Positions 34,620-44,544 are shown, numbered from the stretch's first letter. The stretch is 64,000 nt of DNA from Christiangramia crocea (GCF_022410465.1 NZ_JAJSON010000005.1:39130-103129), one strand, 5' to 3'. The notes: generated from the letters alone by a model not told the origin. Numbers and translations: made by a program.

Positions 34620-34943
34620 TTATTTCTTTTGCCAGTATTGTGGTGAAGTATCCTCGCTTTCCTGATTCCAGTATTGCGGGGTGACCTTATGACCATCGAA
34701 GGTTTTTAATTTTCTTTCAAAGACTGCGACCACCGGGTTAAAGGTGATATCGGTGACACCCACAGTATAAAGCTGAGGTTCTTCCTCACTTTTTCGTTTT
34801 TCTTCGTCCACGATCACTTCAAAACCATTGTGTTCCAGGAGCTTTTTCAGAAAATCTTTCCGGTTTTCATCGATCTTCTTTTCGATAAAGCTTACGCGGG
34901 TATCGCTTATGCTGCCAAATGTATGTTTACCTTCAAGTGCCAT
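34620..34943 (-). CDS. Small protein of unknown function at the end of the nuo operon
   Basis: A soluble 107-residue protein starting 6 bp after nuoN, so probably translated from the same message. The N-terminal half is a charged helix (SFIEKKIDENRKDFLKKLLE) followed by GFEVIVDEEKR. The second half reads LYTVGVTDITFNPVVAVFERKLKTFDGHKVTPQYW. The tetrapeptide PQYW occurs twice near the C-terminus (about 88-91 and 101-104). There are no cysteines, hence no Fe-S site. I recognise no named family; position suggests an accessory or assembly role for complex I. Confidence 0.8.
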   Translation of the reverse strand: MALEGKHTFGSISDTRVSFIEKKIDENRKDFLKKLLEHNGFEVIVDEEKRKSEEEPQLYTVGVTDITFNPVVAVFERKLKTFDGHKVTPQYWNQESEDTSPQYWQKK

Positions 34944-34949
34944 AATTTC

Positions 34950-36377
34950 TTATTTTAAGATCCCACTTAACTGAAAAATATAATCATATAGCGGACTGTA
35001 TAATCCCAGGGCCAGAATCCCGATCACGGTTATCAGCAGACCTATTCTCATATAGACTTTATTCCTGAAAAACGGAATAGGGTCTTCTCCTTTTCTTATG
35101 AACATCGCCCTTATCACCAGGAGATAATAGTATAGGGAAATGGTAACGTTCACCACCGCAAGGAATACGAGCAGGTAATAACCCTCGCTTGCCGCGGCGG
35201 TAAAGAGGAAGAACTTCCCAAAAAATCCGGCTACCGGTGGAATTCCTGCCAGTGAGAACAATGCCAGCATCATCACCAGGCTTAAATTGGGATTGGTCCT
35301 GTACAAACCTTCATAATCTTTCATGTTTTCTCTTCCGGTTTGGAGTGAAATGGCCTGAACCACTCCAAAAGCTGCCAGGTTAGAGAAGATATAAATAGTC
35401 ACAAAGTAAACCACAGTTGCTGTTCCTAACTGAGTTCCTGTAATAAGGCCAAGCAGAATAAATCCTGCCTGGGCAATAGAAGAGAAAGCCAGGAAGCGTT
35501 TCATATTCTGTTGACGCAAAGCGAACAGGTTCCCTGTGAACATAGTTGCCAGTGCAAGAACATAGATAAGTTTTTCCCAGACTTCCATCAGCGGTTTTAA
35601 AATGCTGAACAGTAATATCATTAAAATAAAGACTGCGGCTCCTTTAGAAATAACCGAAAGGTAGGATGCAATACTTATGGGAGCTCCTTCATATACATCG
35701 GCGGTCCAGAAATGGAACGGAACCAAAGATATCTTAAAGGCCAGTCCTGCAAAGAACAGCAGGAATCCGAGCAGGGTCAGATTATCGGCAGTGATATTCA
35801 AAATGATCTCATCAAAGTAAATAGAACCCGCAGTGGCGTACAGCATCGAGATTCCGAAAAGAGAAACTCCTGAGGCCAGAGCTGCGGAAAGGATCAGTTT
35901 GATGCCTGCCTCACTCGAGCTTCTTTTCATCACTTCAAAAGCAGCAAGAGCGGCTATTGGAAGGGTAGAAAGTTCCAGCCCAATATAGAACATCAGGAAA
36001 TCTCCGGCTGAGATCATAAAGTACATTCCGAACAAAGAGGCGAATAGGAGGATAAAGAATTCGGTACCACGATCGTTGCTGGTCATTTTTTCCTTCACCC
36101 AATCTGCCGACTGTAGCAGAAGGATCAATACACCCAGATTGAGAACATTCTTAAAAAAATGAATCAGCTCATTGCTTCGGAACATTCCCCCAAAGAGATT
36201 GCTTTCCGCTAAAGGAAAGAACCCGGAAACGGTATGTATTCCAAAGAGGAGGAGAGCAAGAGAAACCACCCGGCTCTTCTTAGCTTCCGAAATGAATATT
36301 TCAGCAATTAAAAGAATCAGTATTATGACGAGAAGGGTAAGCTCGTGGCGCATTAGAAAAAAATTATTTAGGTCCAT
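34950..36377 (-). CDS. nuoN: NADH-quinone oxidoreductase-type complex I subunit N
   Basis: Antiporter-like proton-pumping membrane subunit, 475 residues with about 14 hydrophobic segments. Signatures include the Glu-bearing FYIGLELSTLPIAALAAFE (TM5), FHFWTADVYEGAPISIASYLSVISKGAAVFI with its key Lys, and SLAGIPPVAGFFGKF. A second ATG at codon 9 (MRHELTLLV) is an alternative start. It is the last nuo subunit; 18 bp separate it from nuoM and 6 bp from the small gene after it. Confidence 0.95.
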   Translation of the reverse strand: MDLNNFFLMRHELTLLVIILILLIAEIFISEAKKSRVVSLALLLFGIHTVSGFFPLAESNLFGGMFRSNELIHFFKNVLNLGVLILLLQSADWVKEKMTSNDRGTEFFILLFASLFGMYFMISAGDFLMFYIGLELSTLPIAALAAFEVMKRSSSEAGIKLILSAALASGVSLFGISMLYATAGSIYFDEIILNITADNLTLLGFLLFFAGLAFKISLVPFHFWTADVYEGAPISIASYLSVISKGAAVFILMILLFSILKPLMEVWEKLIYVLALATMFTGNLFALRQQNMKRFLAFSSIAQAGFILLGLITGTQLGTATVVYFVTIYIFSNLAAFGVVQAISLQTGRENMKDYEGLYRTNPNLSLVMMLALFSLAGIPPVAGFFGKFFLFTAAASEGYYLLVFLAVVNVTISLYYYLLVIRAMFIRKGEDPIPFFRNKVYMRIGLLITVIGILALGLYSPLYDYIFQLSGILK

Positions 36378-36395
36378 TACAATTCTTTTTAAAAG

Positions 36396-37883
36396 TTATA
36401 GTACTCCGCGGATAAAAGGTTCAAGACTTTCCAGGATCATATTGCTAAGCCATAAAGGGGCCACTCCAATACCAACAATTGGGATAAGAAGCAGCATTAC
36501 TCCAGCTTTTTCATACCAGGTTGCTTTGGGTAATTTCAGATATGCGGTATTTTTCACCGGTCCCATCAGCATTATTCCCACTACGCGAAGAACATATACG
36601 GCTGTCACCACTATGGCTGAAATGGAAACAATCGTGAGTACCCGGTGGAACATATCGTCATGCAGGAAGGCTCCCATAAAGATGTTCATTTCGGCAACAA
36701 ATCCGCTAAAACCAGGTAGTCCTAACAGGGCAAGTCCCGTGATCACATATATAGCCGATATGAAGGGAATGACTTTAAGCAACCCCCCTAGTTTTGTGAT
36801 ATCTCTGGTATGAGTTCTACTGTAGATCATCCCTATTAGGGCAAAGAAAAGGGCGGTCATAAACCCATGGGAAAGGGATTGCAGGATCGCGCCATTCCAG
36901 GCAGTCTTATTCAGCATTAGCAGGGCAAAACTCACCATTCCAAGGTGGCTTACCGAGGCGTAGGCGTTAATATATTTCAGGTCGGTTTGTCTTAAGGCAG
37001 CGAAAGCTCCGTAGATGACTCCAATTGCTGAGAGTATGATAAAGAACCAGGACCATTCCAGGGCGCCTTCCGGAAGCAAGTACATCGCAACCCTGAATAT
37101 CCCATATCCACCAAGTTTCATTAAAACCCCGGCGTGTAACATTGATACCGCGGTTGGGGCGGATGCGTGCCCGTCAGGAGACCAGGTGTGGAATGGGAAG
37201 AGAGCTCCCAGAACGGCAAAGCCTATAAAGGTCATAGGGAAGAACAGTTTTTGTGCCTCGAAAGGTATATTCACTTTGGCAATCTCAAGGATATTGAAGG
37301 TCAGCGCTCCACCATCGGCATTGGAGTTGAAATAGATGCCCAGAATTCCTACGAGTAGAACAGCTGAAGCTCCCATCAGCATCAGGGTGAGTTTCATAGC
37401 CGAATATTCCTTGGGCCCGGAACCCCAGATACCGATTAGAAGATACATCGGGATCACCGCGATCTCATAGAAAACGAACATCGTGAACAGGTCTATTGAA
37501 ATAAAGAACCCGTAAACACCTGTTGAAAGTACGATGAGTGAGACAAAGAATTCTTTGGGAAGATCCTCTATTTTCCAGGAAATGAACACTCCGGCCAAAA
37601 CTACAATGGAAGTAAGCGTGATAAGGGCAACCGAAATTCCATCGACTCCAATACTATAATGAATATTCATTTGCTCAAACCAGGTAAGGTCTTTGGTGAA
37701 GAGCATAATAGAATTGTTCACAGCTCTTTCCCTGATATAGGCAAATATGAGATTGATAGCCATTCCCAGCTGGATGATCCCACCGCTCATAGCAATGATG
37801 CGGGCCTGTTTTAGTCCTTTTGAAAAGACCAGTGCCAGGATGACCAGAATGGGAACTATTACGAAAAGTGATAAAATGTCCAT
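36396..37883 (-). CDS. nuoM: Complex I subunit M
   Basis: Antiporter-like membrane subunit of 495 residues. Key features are FVFYEIAVIPMYLLIGIWG with the conserved TM5 Glu, the FHTWSPDGHASAPTAVSMLHAG loop and following LMKLGGYGIFR with a functional Lys, and LALLGLPGFSGFVAEMN. Length and order of motifs match NuoM. It is preceded by nuoL (8-bp gap). Confidence 0.96.
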   Translation of the reverse strand: MDILSLFVIVPILVILALVFSKGLKQARIIAMSGGIIQLGMAINLIFAYIRERAVNNSIMLFTKDLTWFEQMNIHYSIGVDGISVALITLTSIVVLAGVFISWKIEDLPKEFFVSLIVLSTGVYGFFISIDLFTMFVFYEIAVIPMYLLIGIWGSGPKEYSAMKLTLMLMGASAVLLVGILGIYFNSNADGGALTFNILEIAKVNIPFEAQKLFFPMTFIGFAVLGALFPFHTWSPDGHASAPTAVSMLHAGVLMKLGGYGIFRVAMYLLPEGALEWSWFFIILSAIGVIYGAFAALRQTDLKYINAYASVSHLGMVSFALLMLNKTAWNGAILQSLSHGFMTALFFALIGMIYSRTHTRDITKLGGLLKVIPFISAIYVITGLALLGLPGFSGFVAEMNIFMGAFLHDDMFHRVLTIVSISAIVVTAVYVLRVVGIMLMGPVKNTAYLKLPKATWYEKAGVMLLLIPIVGIGVAPLWLSNMILESLEPFIRGVL

Positions 37884-37891
37884 AATGCTAA

Positions 37892-39811
37892 TTAGTTAGT
37901 CCATATATAAATGAATACAAAGGCGATGATCACTACTCCGGCAACAAAACCGAAGGCATAATCCTGTACTTTTCCCGATTGTATAGCTTTGATCTTCCGG
38001 GAGACCAGTACCGTTTTATTTCCGATTCCTTCCATAGTGCCATCCACGAATTTCTTATCGAAAAAAGCGATGGGAGCCGCTACACTTTTAAAGAAGACCT
38101 TTCGGGCCATAAAGAAGTAGATCTCATCAAAATAGAACTTATGGCTGGTCCATTTGTAGAAGACCCCAAAAGCACTGGCAAATCTTGTGGCCAGATCGTT
38201 TTCCTTTTTATAGAAGATCCAGGCCAGGATGATGCCAATAAGGCCTACGCCCACTGCGATAGCCGCAAGCGGAAGGTTTAAATGCGCTTCAAATCCAGTT
38301 TTATCGGCGGTAACGAGTTCGCTGAAAGGAACAAACCCGGCAATTAAGGTCAGGAATGCCAGTATAAGCAGGGGTAAGGTCATCGATGATGGCGATTCGT
38401 GAGGGGTATGTTCATATTTTGTGTCCTTACCCCAAAATATTCCGAAGTAGATCCTGAACATATAGAAGGCCGTAAGTCCGGCTACAAATACTCCAATATA
38501 ATAGATAAACTGGCTATTCTCATAGGCAGCCACTAAGATCTCGTCCTTACTCCAGAAACCTGCCAAAGGGGGGACACCTGCGATTGCCAGTGCGGCAATA
38601 AGGAAAGTGATATTGGTTACCGGCATATATTTTCTTAATCCGCCCATATCTTTCAGGTAATTACTATGAACCGCATGGATCACAGAACCAGCTCCGAGGA
38701 ATAATAAGGCTTTGAACATCGCATGAGTAAAGAGGTGGAACATTGAAGCCATGTAACCTACTCCTTCATGACCTTCAAATCCCGAAACACCTAAGGCCAT
38801 CATCATATAACCAAGCTGTGACATGGTGGAGAAGGCCAGCACCCGTTTGATATCGGTCTGGGTTATGGCAATTATGGCAGCAAATAAGGAAGAAAATGCC
38901 CCCACATAAGCTACTATTTGAAGGGCGAATCCACCTTCCACCAGATAAAACATCGGAAAGAGTCGGGCCACAAGATAAACACCTGCGACTACCATGGTGG
39001 CTGCATGGATAAGTGCTGAAACTGGAGTTGGACCTTCCATCGCATCTGGAAGCCATATATGCAACGGGAACATTGCTGATTTTCCGGCACCCCCCATAAA
39101 GATTAATATAAGTGCCCAGGTGATCACCGAAAGCCCCATAAAGGAAGTGGAGGCCCAGTTAAGGATAACAACTCCTTCAGGATTGGTAAGTTCCTGGAAA
39201 TCGAAAGTTCCGGTGTAATAACCCATTATAAAAATACCTATCAGAAAGCCGAAATCAGCGAAACGGGTCACTATAAAGGCTTTTTTAGCAGCCGCAATGG
39301 CTGAAGTTTTGGTATAATAATATCCTATAAGCAAAAAGGAAGAAACCCCTACCAGTTCCCAGAAAATATAGATCTGGAAAAGATTGGTAGCCAGTACCAG
39401 TCCGAACATTGAAAAAGTGAATAGAGAGAGGTAAGCGAAGAAACGGGTATAGCCGTCGTCTCCTTTCATATAGCCACGACTGTAAATATTCACCATAAGG
39501 GAAACCGTAGAAACCACTACCATCATCATTACCGAAATAGGATCTATCAGATATCCCATATCTATATGAAGGCTTTCAGTAAAATGCATCCAGATAAACT
39601 TGTCTACAAAGGTCTGGTAGACACCGTCTGCTTTACCATGAACAAAGAAATACTGAAAAGCCGTATAGTAGGAAAGCAGTGTTGAAATGGCCAGGCCGGC
39701 AACTCCCACATATCCCGAAACAGCCGGTTTTATCTTCTGGTTGAAAATTCCCAGTACCAGAAATACTGCAAGGGGAACAAAAGGAATTAAAAGTATATAG
39801 CTTAGGTTCAT
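37892..39811 (-). CDS. nuoL: Complex I subunit L
   Basis: Largest antiporter-like subunit, 639 residues with about 16 membrane helices. The motifs FWELVGVSSFLLIGYYY (conserved Glu), FPLHIWLPDAMEGPTPVSALIHAATMVVAGVYLV, DIKRVLAFSTMSQLGYM and ALAIAGVPPLAGFWSKDEIL are all present. The C-terminal part after about 540 contains the long amphipathic element, the last helix ending VAGVVIIAFVFIYIW. A 12-bp gap separates it from nuoK. Confidence 0.97.
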   Translation of the reverse strand: MNLSYILLIPFVPLAVFLVLGIFNQKIKPAVSGYVGVAGLAISTLLSYYTAFQYFFVHGKADGVYQTFVDKFIWMHFTESLHIDMGYLIDPISVMMMVVVSTVSLMVNIYSRGYMKGDDGYTRFFAYLSLFTFSMFGLVLATNLFQIYIFWELVGVSSFLLIGYYYTKTSAIAAAKKAFIVTRFADFGFLIGIFIMGYYTGTFDFQELTNPEGVVILNWASTSFMGLSVITWALILIFMGGAGKSAMFPLHIWLPDAMEGPTPVSALIHAATMVVAGVYLVARLFPMFYLVEGGFALQIVAYVGAFSSLFAAIIAITQTDIKRVLAFSTMSQLGYMMMALGVSGFEGHEGVGYMASMFHLFTHAMFKALLFLGAGSVIHAVHSNYLKDMGGLRKYMPVTNITFLIAALAIAGVPPLAGFWSKDEILVAAYENSQFIYYIGVFVAGLTAFYMFRIYFGIFWGKDTKYEHTPHESPSSMTLPLLILAFLTLIAGFVPFSELVTADKTGFEAHLNLPLAAIAVGVGLIGIILAWIFYKKENDLATRFASAFGVFYKWTSHKFYFDEIYFFMARKVFFKSVAAPIAFFDKKFVDGTMEGIGNKTVLVSRKIKAIQSGKVQDYAFGFVAGVVIIAFVFIYIWTN

Positions 39812-39823
39812 AATTTCCGGTTT

Positions 39824-40141
39824 TTAGTACTTCATAACTTCAGTTTCTTTTACTTCCACAGAACTCACCTGCCTGTATAGGTTGATGATGATCGCCACGG
39901 CCAGAGCAGTTTCTGCTGCTGCCACAGCAATGATGAAAATCGAGTACACTACTCCCTGTAACACATCAGGGAAAAGGTATTTGTTGATGATCACAAAATT
40001 CACCACCGAGGCATTCAGGATCAGCTCTACAGAGATCAGGATCGAGATAAGGTTCTTTCTCGTAATGAACCCGTAGATCCCAATAAAGAAAAGGATCGAG
40101 GTGAGGGTGAGTATTTCGGTTATGCTAACTCCTGGGATCAT
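39824..40141 (-). CDS. nuoK: Complex I subunit K
   Basis: Small three-helix membrane subunit of 105 residues. The essential Glu residues lie in SVELILNASVVNFV (first) and AVAAAETALAVAI (second). The length matches NuoK (about 100). It lies between nuoJ (32-bp gap) and nuoL. Confidence 0.96.
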   Translation of the reverse strand: MIPGVSITEILTLTSILFFIGIYGFITRKNLISILISVELILNASVVNFVIINKYLFPDVLQGVVYSIFIIAVAAAETALAVAIIINLYRQVSSVEVKETEVMKY

Positions 40142-40173
40142 ATCTTTCAGATTTGATAATTATAAAATTCTTG

Positions 40174-40791
40174 TTATTCTGTTTCTACCGTAGATTTTTC
40201 ATTTAGTATCCTGTCCAGTTGAATCTCCTGTTCCGTTTCAAGGCTAACTTCTTCATCCGGTTCAGGACTTTTATGTGGTTGTTTGTTTTTGATCTTCTTT
40301 TCTCCTTTAGCAATTATGATTGCTCCAATCATTGCCGCCAGTAGGAGTACACTTATCACTTCAAAAGGAAGGATAAATCCGCCCGGCCCATAATCAAGTA
40401 GCCTTTCCCCGATCTGGGCCGTGGTTGTAGTCACTGTTTTTCCGGCAACGTCAAAGGGATGGGAATAGATGGTGGTAAGGAAAACCGCAAGGCCTGCAAA
40501 ACAAAGGAGCCCTGTGAGTAATTGCTTTTTTCGGTTTGCCACTTCCAGCTGCATTTCTATATGATGAACCAGTAAAACCGAAAAGATGATAAGTACTACC
40601 ACACCACCGGCATAGACCGTGAGTTGTATCGCTGCCAGGAAGTTATAGTCGGCAAGAAAGTAGATCCCTGCGATCCCGATCAGGACAAAAAGCAGGTAAA
40701 CCACCGATCGTAACATTTTGCGGCTACTTACTGAAGCGATAGCAAAAATGACCATTATTGCTGCCAGGAGATAAAAAATGATTCTTTCCAT
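40174..40791 (-). CDS. nuoJ: Complex I subunit J
   Basis: Membrane subunit of 205 residues with five helices in the first 165 residues, including the TM3 pattern QLTVYAGGVVVLIIFSVLLVH, which is the conserved pi-bulge region, and GGFILPFEVISVLLLAAMIGAI. The last 45 residues are polar and acidic (KSPEPDEEVSLETEQEIQLD) and probably face the cytoplasm; such tails vary between species. Gap of 4 bp to nuoI upstream. Confidence 0.94.
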   Translation of the reverse strand: MERIIFYLLAAIMVIFAIASVSSRKMLRSVVYLLFVLIGIAGIYFLADYNFLAAIQLTVYAGGVVVLIIFSVLLVHHIEMQLEVANRKKQLLTGLLCFAGLAVFLTTIYSHPFDVAGKTVTTTTAQIGERLLDYGPGGFILPFEVISVLLLAAMIGAIIIAKGEKKIKNKQPHKSPEPDEEVSLETEQEIQLDRILNEKSTVETE

Positions 40792-40795
40792 AATC

Positions 40796-41272
40796 TTAAT
40801 CTTCTACACCGGCTCTCACTTTAGAACCGGGTTTATTCAATATTCTGGTTAGTTGTGTCCTGTCATAGACCGAATTCTCAAAATTCTGCGCCCATTTAAT
40901 GGCATCACTGGGGCAGGCATCCACGCAAAGACTGCATTGAGTGCACATCCCAAAATGATAGATATGCTTGTCTATAATCTTTTTCTTTTTACCGGTCTCT
41001 TCGTCTATAACCCGGTCCCAGATGATCTCGATACTTCCATTGGGGCATGCGATCTCACATTTCTGGCAGCCAGTGCAGCTGTGTTCGTTGTTCTCGTCGT
41101 GAGGCATCACTACTTCTCCCCGAAAACGTTCGAACATCTGAAGACTATCACGGTTATCTGGATATTGCTGAGTAATAGCTCCTTTTTTTGAATGAAGGAA
41201 ATATTTTCCGGTAACCTTCATTCCTGTGAGGAGGGTCTTTATACCTTTATATATTTCTGAAAAATAACTCAT
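40796..41272 (-). CDS. nuoI: Complex I subunit I, 2[4Fe-4S] protein
   Basis: Peripheral-arm electron-transfer subunit, 158 residues. Two full cluster motifs are present: CTGCQKCEIACP (Cys66, 69, 72, 76) and CTQCSLCVDACP (Cys110, 113, 116, 120), carrying clusters N6a and N6b. In complexes without NuoEFG, this subunit is the likely entry point for electrons from ferredoxin (known for related 11-subunit enzymes; inferred here). Gap of 4 bp to nuoH. Confidence 0.96.
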   Translation of the reverse strand: MSYFSEIYKGIKTLLTGMKVTGKYFLHSKKGAITQQYPDNRDSLQMFERFRGEVVMPHDENNEHSCTGCQKCEIACPNGSIEIIWDRVIDEETGKKKKIIDKHIYHFGMCTQCSLCVDACPSDAIKWAQNFENSVYDRTQLTRILNKPGSKVRAGVED

Positions 41273-41276
41273 AATC

Positions 41277-42329
41277 CTAAAGTTGAAGGGTTAGACCCAG
41301 CCATACGATCAGGGCCATTATTACGATATTAGCCAGATTGATTGGCAGAAGGTATTTCCATTCCAGGGTGAGCAGCTGGTCTACCCGAAGTCTCGGAAAG
41401 GTCCAGCGGAACCACATCATAAGGAATACCAGTATAAAAGTTTTTAACAGGAACCAGAATACGCCCAGCCAGGGAATAGACTCGGTGATCCCAAAGGGGG
41501 ATAACCAGCCTCCGAAGAAGACCGTAGCGGCAATAGCCGCAATGATGAACATATTGATGAATTCTGCCAGAAAGAAATACGCGAACTTCATTCCCGAATA
41601 TTCGGTGTGAAAGCCGGCGCCGAGTTCAGACTCTGCTTCAACCATATCAAAGGGAGCACGATTTGTTTCCGCGGTTCCGGCTATCATATAGATCATAAAG
41701 GCGATCACGGCAGGGATATGCCCCTGAAGGATCAGCCATCCATTTTTTTGTACTTCAATGATCTCTGAAAGCTGAAGGCTTCCTGTGATCAGGACCATTG
41801 TAAGTAGCGAGAGTCCTATGGAAAGCTCATAGCTAATGGTTTGTACTCCGCTACGCATAGCCCCAATCAGGGCATACTTATTATTACTGCTCCATCCTCC
41901 CAGTAAAACCCCGATCACTCCTATGGAGGAAATGGCAATCAGGAAGAACAGTCCTATGTTAATGTCATAGGCCTGCAGATTTTGGGTGAAGGGAAAGATG
42001 CCTAATGCCATCAGAGAGGTGACAATCACAAAATAAGGAGCAAGATTATAAAGGAATTTATCGGCTTTTACCGTTCCGGTTAGTTCTTTAGAAAGTAGTT
42101 TAAGAGCATCGGCCATTGTTTGCAGTAGTCCCTGAAACCCTACACGGTTTGGTCCGATCCTTAACTGGAACCATGCGGCAACCCTTCTTTCCAGTAAAAC
42201 GAGATAAAGGCCCAGCACGGCAAAAAGCGTAAGATAGGTAAGGGCGATCAAAGCCATTTTGGTGAATCCGGTGATTTGGGCTGGAAGTAGGCCCAGAAAC
42301 CAGTCATGTATGCTTAAGATTATATCCAT
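41277..42329 (-). CDS. nuoH: Complex I subunit H
   Basis: Membrane subunit of 350 residues that forms the quinone-entry part with NuoB and NuoD. Motifs include LLERRVAAWFQLRIGPNRVGFQG in the first loop, the acidic NRAPFDMVEAESELGAGFHTEYSGM loop, and WFRWTFPRLRVDQLLTLEWKYLLP near the end. It starts 10 bp after the nuoD stop; nuoE, nuoF and nuoG, which commonly stand here, are absent. Confidence 0.97.
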   Translation of the reverse strand: MDIILSIHDWFLGLLPAQITGFTKMALIALTYLTLFAVLGLYLVLLERRVAAWFQLRIGPNRVGFQGLLQTMADALKLLSKELTGTVKADKFLYNLAPYFVIVTSLMALGIFPFTQNLQAYDINIGLFFLIAISSIGVIGVLLGGWSSNNKYALIGAMRSGVQTISYELSIGLSLLTMVLITGSLQLSEIIEVQKNGWLILQGHIPAVIAFMIYMIAGTAETNRAPFDMVEAESELGAGFHTEYSGMKFAYFFLAEFINMFIIAAIAATVFFGGWLSPFGITESIPWLGVFWFLLKTFILVFLMMWFRWTFPRLRVDQLLTLEWKYLLPINLANIVIMALIVWLGLTLQL

Positions 42330-42339
42330 GGGTCAAGAT

Positions 42340-43461
42340 TTATCGGTCAATATCCGGTACAACAATATCAATGGTCGCCATCGTGGCAACCAGGTCGCCT
42401 ATCTTTCCACCCACCGTTATATGGTTGAGGAGTGAAAGATTAGAGAGTCCTGGAGAGCGGAACTTAACCCGGTAAGGGTTCTTGGTCCCGGTGCTTACAA
42501 TGTATACCCCAAGTTCGCCTCTGGCGGTTTCCACTTTCTGATAATATTCTCCTTTCGGAAGTTTGATCACGGCATTGGTAGCCACTTTGTGATCACCATC
42601 GGGAATATAATCTATAAGCTGTTCTATGATTGAGATAGACTCCCACATTTCCTGGATCCTAACAAGGTAACGGGCGTAAGAGTCCCCATCGGTATGTAAA
42701 GCTTCATTAAAATGCACCCGGTCCAGCGCACTGTAGGGGTGATATTTTCTCACATCGCATGAATAACCCGAAGCCCGCCCCACAGGACCGGTTGCTCCAA
42801 AAGAGATAGCATCTACTTTGTTCAGGATACCAACACCTTTGGTACGTTTTTGGAAGATTATATTGCCTGTTAAGAGGCGGTCATATTCGGGTATTTTTGT
42901 TTTAAAATGGGTGATAAATTCTTTGACTCTTCTTACGAAGTTTGGATGAATGTCGTGCATGAGTCCACCGGGAATATTATAATTCATGGTGAGCCTGGCA
43001 CCGCAGGTTTCTTCGAATATATCATTGATCATCTCACGATCCCTGAATCCATAAAAATAGGAGGTAAGGGCTCCAACATCCATTCCCATTACTCCCCACC
43101 AGAGACAGTGAGAAGAGATCCTTGTGAGTTCATCTAAAATGGTTCTTATTACCTTTACTCTGTCTGGTACTTCAAGTTCGAGGGCATTTTCCACTGCAAG
43201 ACAAACCGCTTCATTATTAATGTGGGAAGAGAGGTAGTCCATCCGGTCTGTGAGATGTACTATCTGCTGATAACTGTCATTTTCGCACATTTTTTCAATA
43301 GACCTGTGAATATATCCTAGATCGGGTTCTACCTTTTTGATGATCTCTCCATCAATGGTCAAAAGGAGCCGAAGAACGCCATGAGTAGCAGGGTGCTGTG
43401 GCCCCATGTTGATGAAGTATTCTTCAGATTTAAAGTTGTTATTTATTGTAGCGGTTTCCAT
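42340..43461 (-). CDS. nuoD: Complex I subunit D (49-kDa type)
   Basis: Quinone-site subunit of 373 residues, not fused to NuoC. It begins with EEYFINMGPQHPATHGVLRL, whose His is part of the quinone pocket, and contains SHCLWWGVMGMDVGA, the GRASGYSCDVRKYHPY segment, and the end GGKIGDLVATMATIDIVVPDIDR. It follows nuoC by 6 bp. Confidence 0.96.
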   Translation of the reverse strand: METATINNNFKSEEYFINMGPQHPATHGVLRLLLTIDGEIIKKVEPDLGYIHRSIEKMCENDSYQQIVHLTDRMDYLSSHINNEAVCLAVENALELEVPDRVKVIRTILDELTRISSHCLWWGVMGMDVGALTSYFYGFRDREMINDIFEETCGARLTMNYNIPGGLMHDIHPNFVRRVKEFITHFKTKIPEYDRLLTGNIIFQKRTKGVGILNKVDAISFGATGPVGRASGYSCDVRKYHPYSALDRVHFNEALHTDGDSYARYLVRIQEMWESISIIEQLIDYIPDGDHKVATNAVIKLPKGEYYQKVETARGELGVYIVSTGTKNPYRVKFRSPGLSNLSLLNHITVGGKIGDLVATMATIDIVVPDIDR

Positions 43462-43467
43462 AACTTC

Positions 43468-43944
43468 TTATTTAACAACCATGTTTTTTTCGTCTACAAA
43501 ATCCTTCCGGAGCGGATAGCCTTCAAAATCTTCTGAGAGGAACAGCCGTTTCAAATTCGGATGATTTTTAAATCTGATTCCGAATAAATCAAAGGCTTCA
43601 CGTTCATGAAAATTGGCTGTAGCCCAGATGTCCTGCACCGATTCGATCTCGGGATTTTCGCGGTCCTCAATTTTTGAACGGACTACCATAATATGCCTGT
43701 AATCGGTAGACTCCAGATGGTAAACCACTTCCAGTTCTTTTCCCCAGTCTATGCCGGTGAGGCAAAAGAGGTAATCAAAACTTGTATTTCGATTTAATTT
43801 CAGGTAATACATCAATTCATGCAGATAATCCGGATGTATACTCAAATTGAGGAATTGTGAACCTTCTTCGGTAAATTCCAGTTTTACTGCGGCAGGATCG
43901 GTAAACCAGCCAGTAATTAGGTCTTGGAGTTCTTGATTGGTCAT
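43468..43944 (-). CDS. nuoC: Complex I subunit C (30-kDa type)
   Basis: Peripheral-arm subunit of 158 residues. The family block HEREAFDLFGIRFKNHPNLKRLFL (about 114-137) and the end FEGYPLRKDF are present. No redox centre is expected. It lies 12 bp after the nuoB stop. Confidence 0.94.
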   Translation of the reverse strand: MTNQELQDLITGWFTDPAAVKLEFTEEGSQFLNLSIHPDYLHELMYYLKLNRNTSFDYLFCLTGIDWGKELEVVYHLESTDYRHIMVVRSKIEDRENPEIESVQDIWATANFHEREAFDLFGIRFKNHPNLKRLFLSEDFEGYPLRKDFVDEKNMVVK

Positions 43945-43956
43945 GACTTTCAGTTT

Positions 43957-44544
43957 TTAAAGTCCTTCATCAAAACCATCCACAGGATTCTTCTTTTGCA
44001 GCCTGCGTTCGGTCTTTATTTTTTTCTGAAGCATCAGCATTCCCTCCAGGAGTGCTTCAGGCCTCGGAGGGCAGCCAGGTACATATACATCTACGGGGAT
44101 CACATGATCGGCTCCTTTCACAACCGAATAGGAGTTATAGAAGAACGGCCCTCCGGAGATGGCACAGGCTCCCATTGCGATCACGTATTTAGGTTCGGCC
44201 ATCTGGTCATATAATCTTCGTAGTACAGGAGCCATCTTTGTAGTGATGGTCCCCGCGATGATGATAAGGTCTGCCTGTCTTGGGGAAGGCCTAGCGACTT
44301 CAAACCCAAAGCGGGAATAGTCGTGACGGGCAGCTCCCGTTTGCATCATTTCTATCGCACAGCAACTGGTACCAAAGTACAGGGACCAAAGCGAATTGGA
44401 CCGCCCCCAGTTGATGATCTTGTCCAGGGAAGTGACAAGAATATTTCCTCCGTTCCCGGCAGGGATCACTTCTCCCGGAAAATCCTTCGGGATCTTATTA
44501 ACGTTGTTTTTTGTTACTCCCATTTTAAAGCTCCTTTTTTCCAC
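43957..44544 (-). CDS. nuoB: Complex I subunit B, cluster N2 protein
   Basis: Carries the terminal [4Fe-4S] cluster N2 that reduces quinone, 195 residues. The four ligands are visible: adjacent Cys61-Cys62 in [11 protein letters not shown], Cys127 in [10 protein letters not shown] and Cys158 in [12 protein letters not shown]-terminal basic tail of about 25 residues follows. Its start overlaps the end of nuoA by 31 bp, which indicates tight translational coupling. Confidence 0.96.
   Translation of the reverse strand: MEKRSFKMGVTKNNVNKIPKDFPGEVIPAGNGGNILVTSLDKIINWGRSNSLWSLYFGTSCCAIEMMQTGAARHDYSRFGFEVARPSPRQADLIIIAGTITTKMAPVLRRLYDQMAEPKYVIAMGACAISGGPFFYNSYSVVKGADHVIPVDVYVPGCPPRPEALLEGMLMLQKKIKTERRLQKKNPVDGFDEGL

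Noticed and set aside
36172..36813. A 213-codon open frame on the plus strand, antisense to nuoN/nuoM
   Set aside because: It lies inside two certain genes, has a composition rich in Arg, Ser and Ile from reading membrane codons backwards, and shows no motif.
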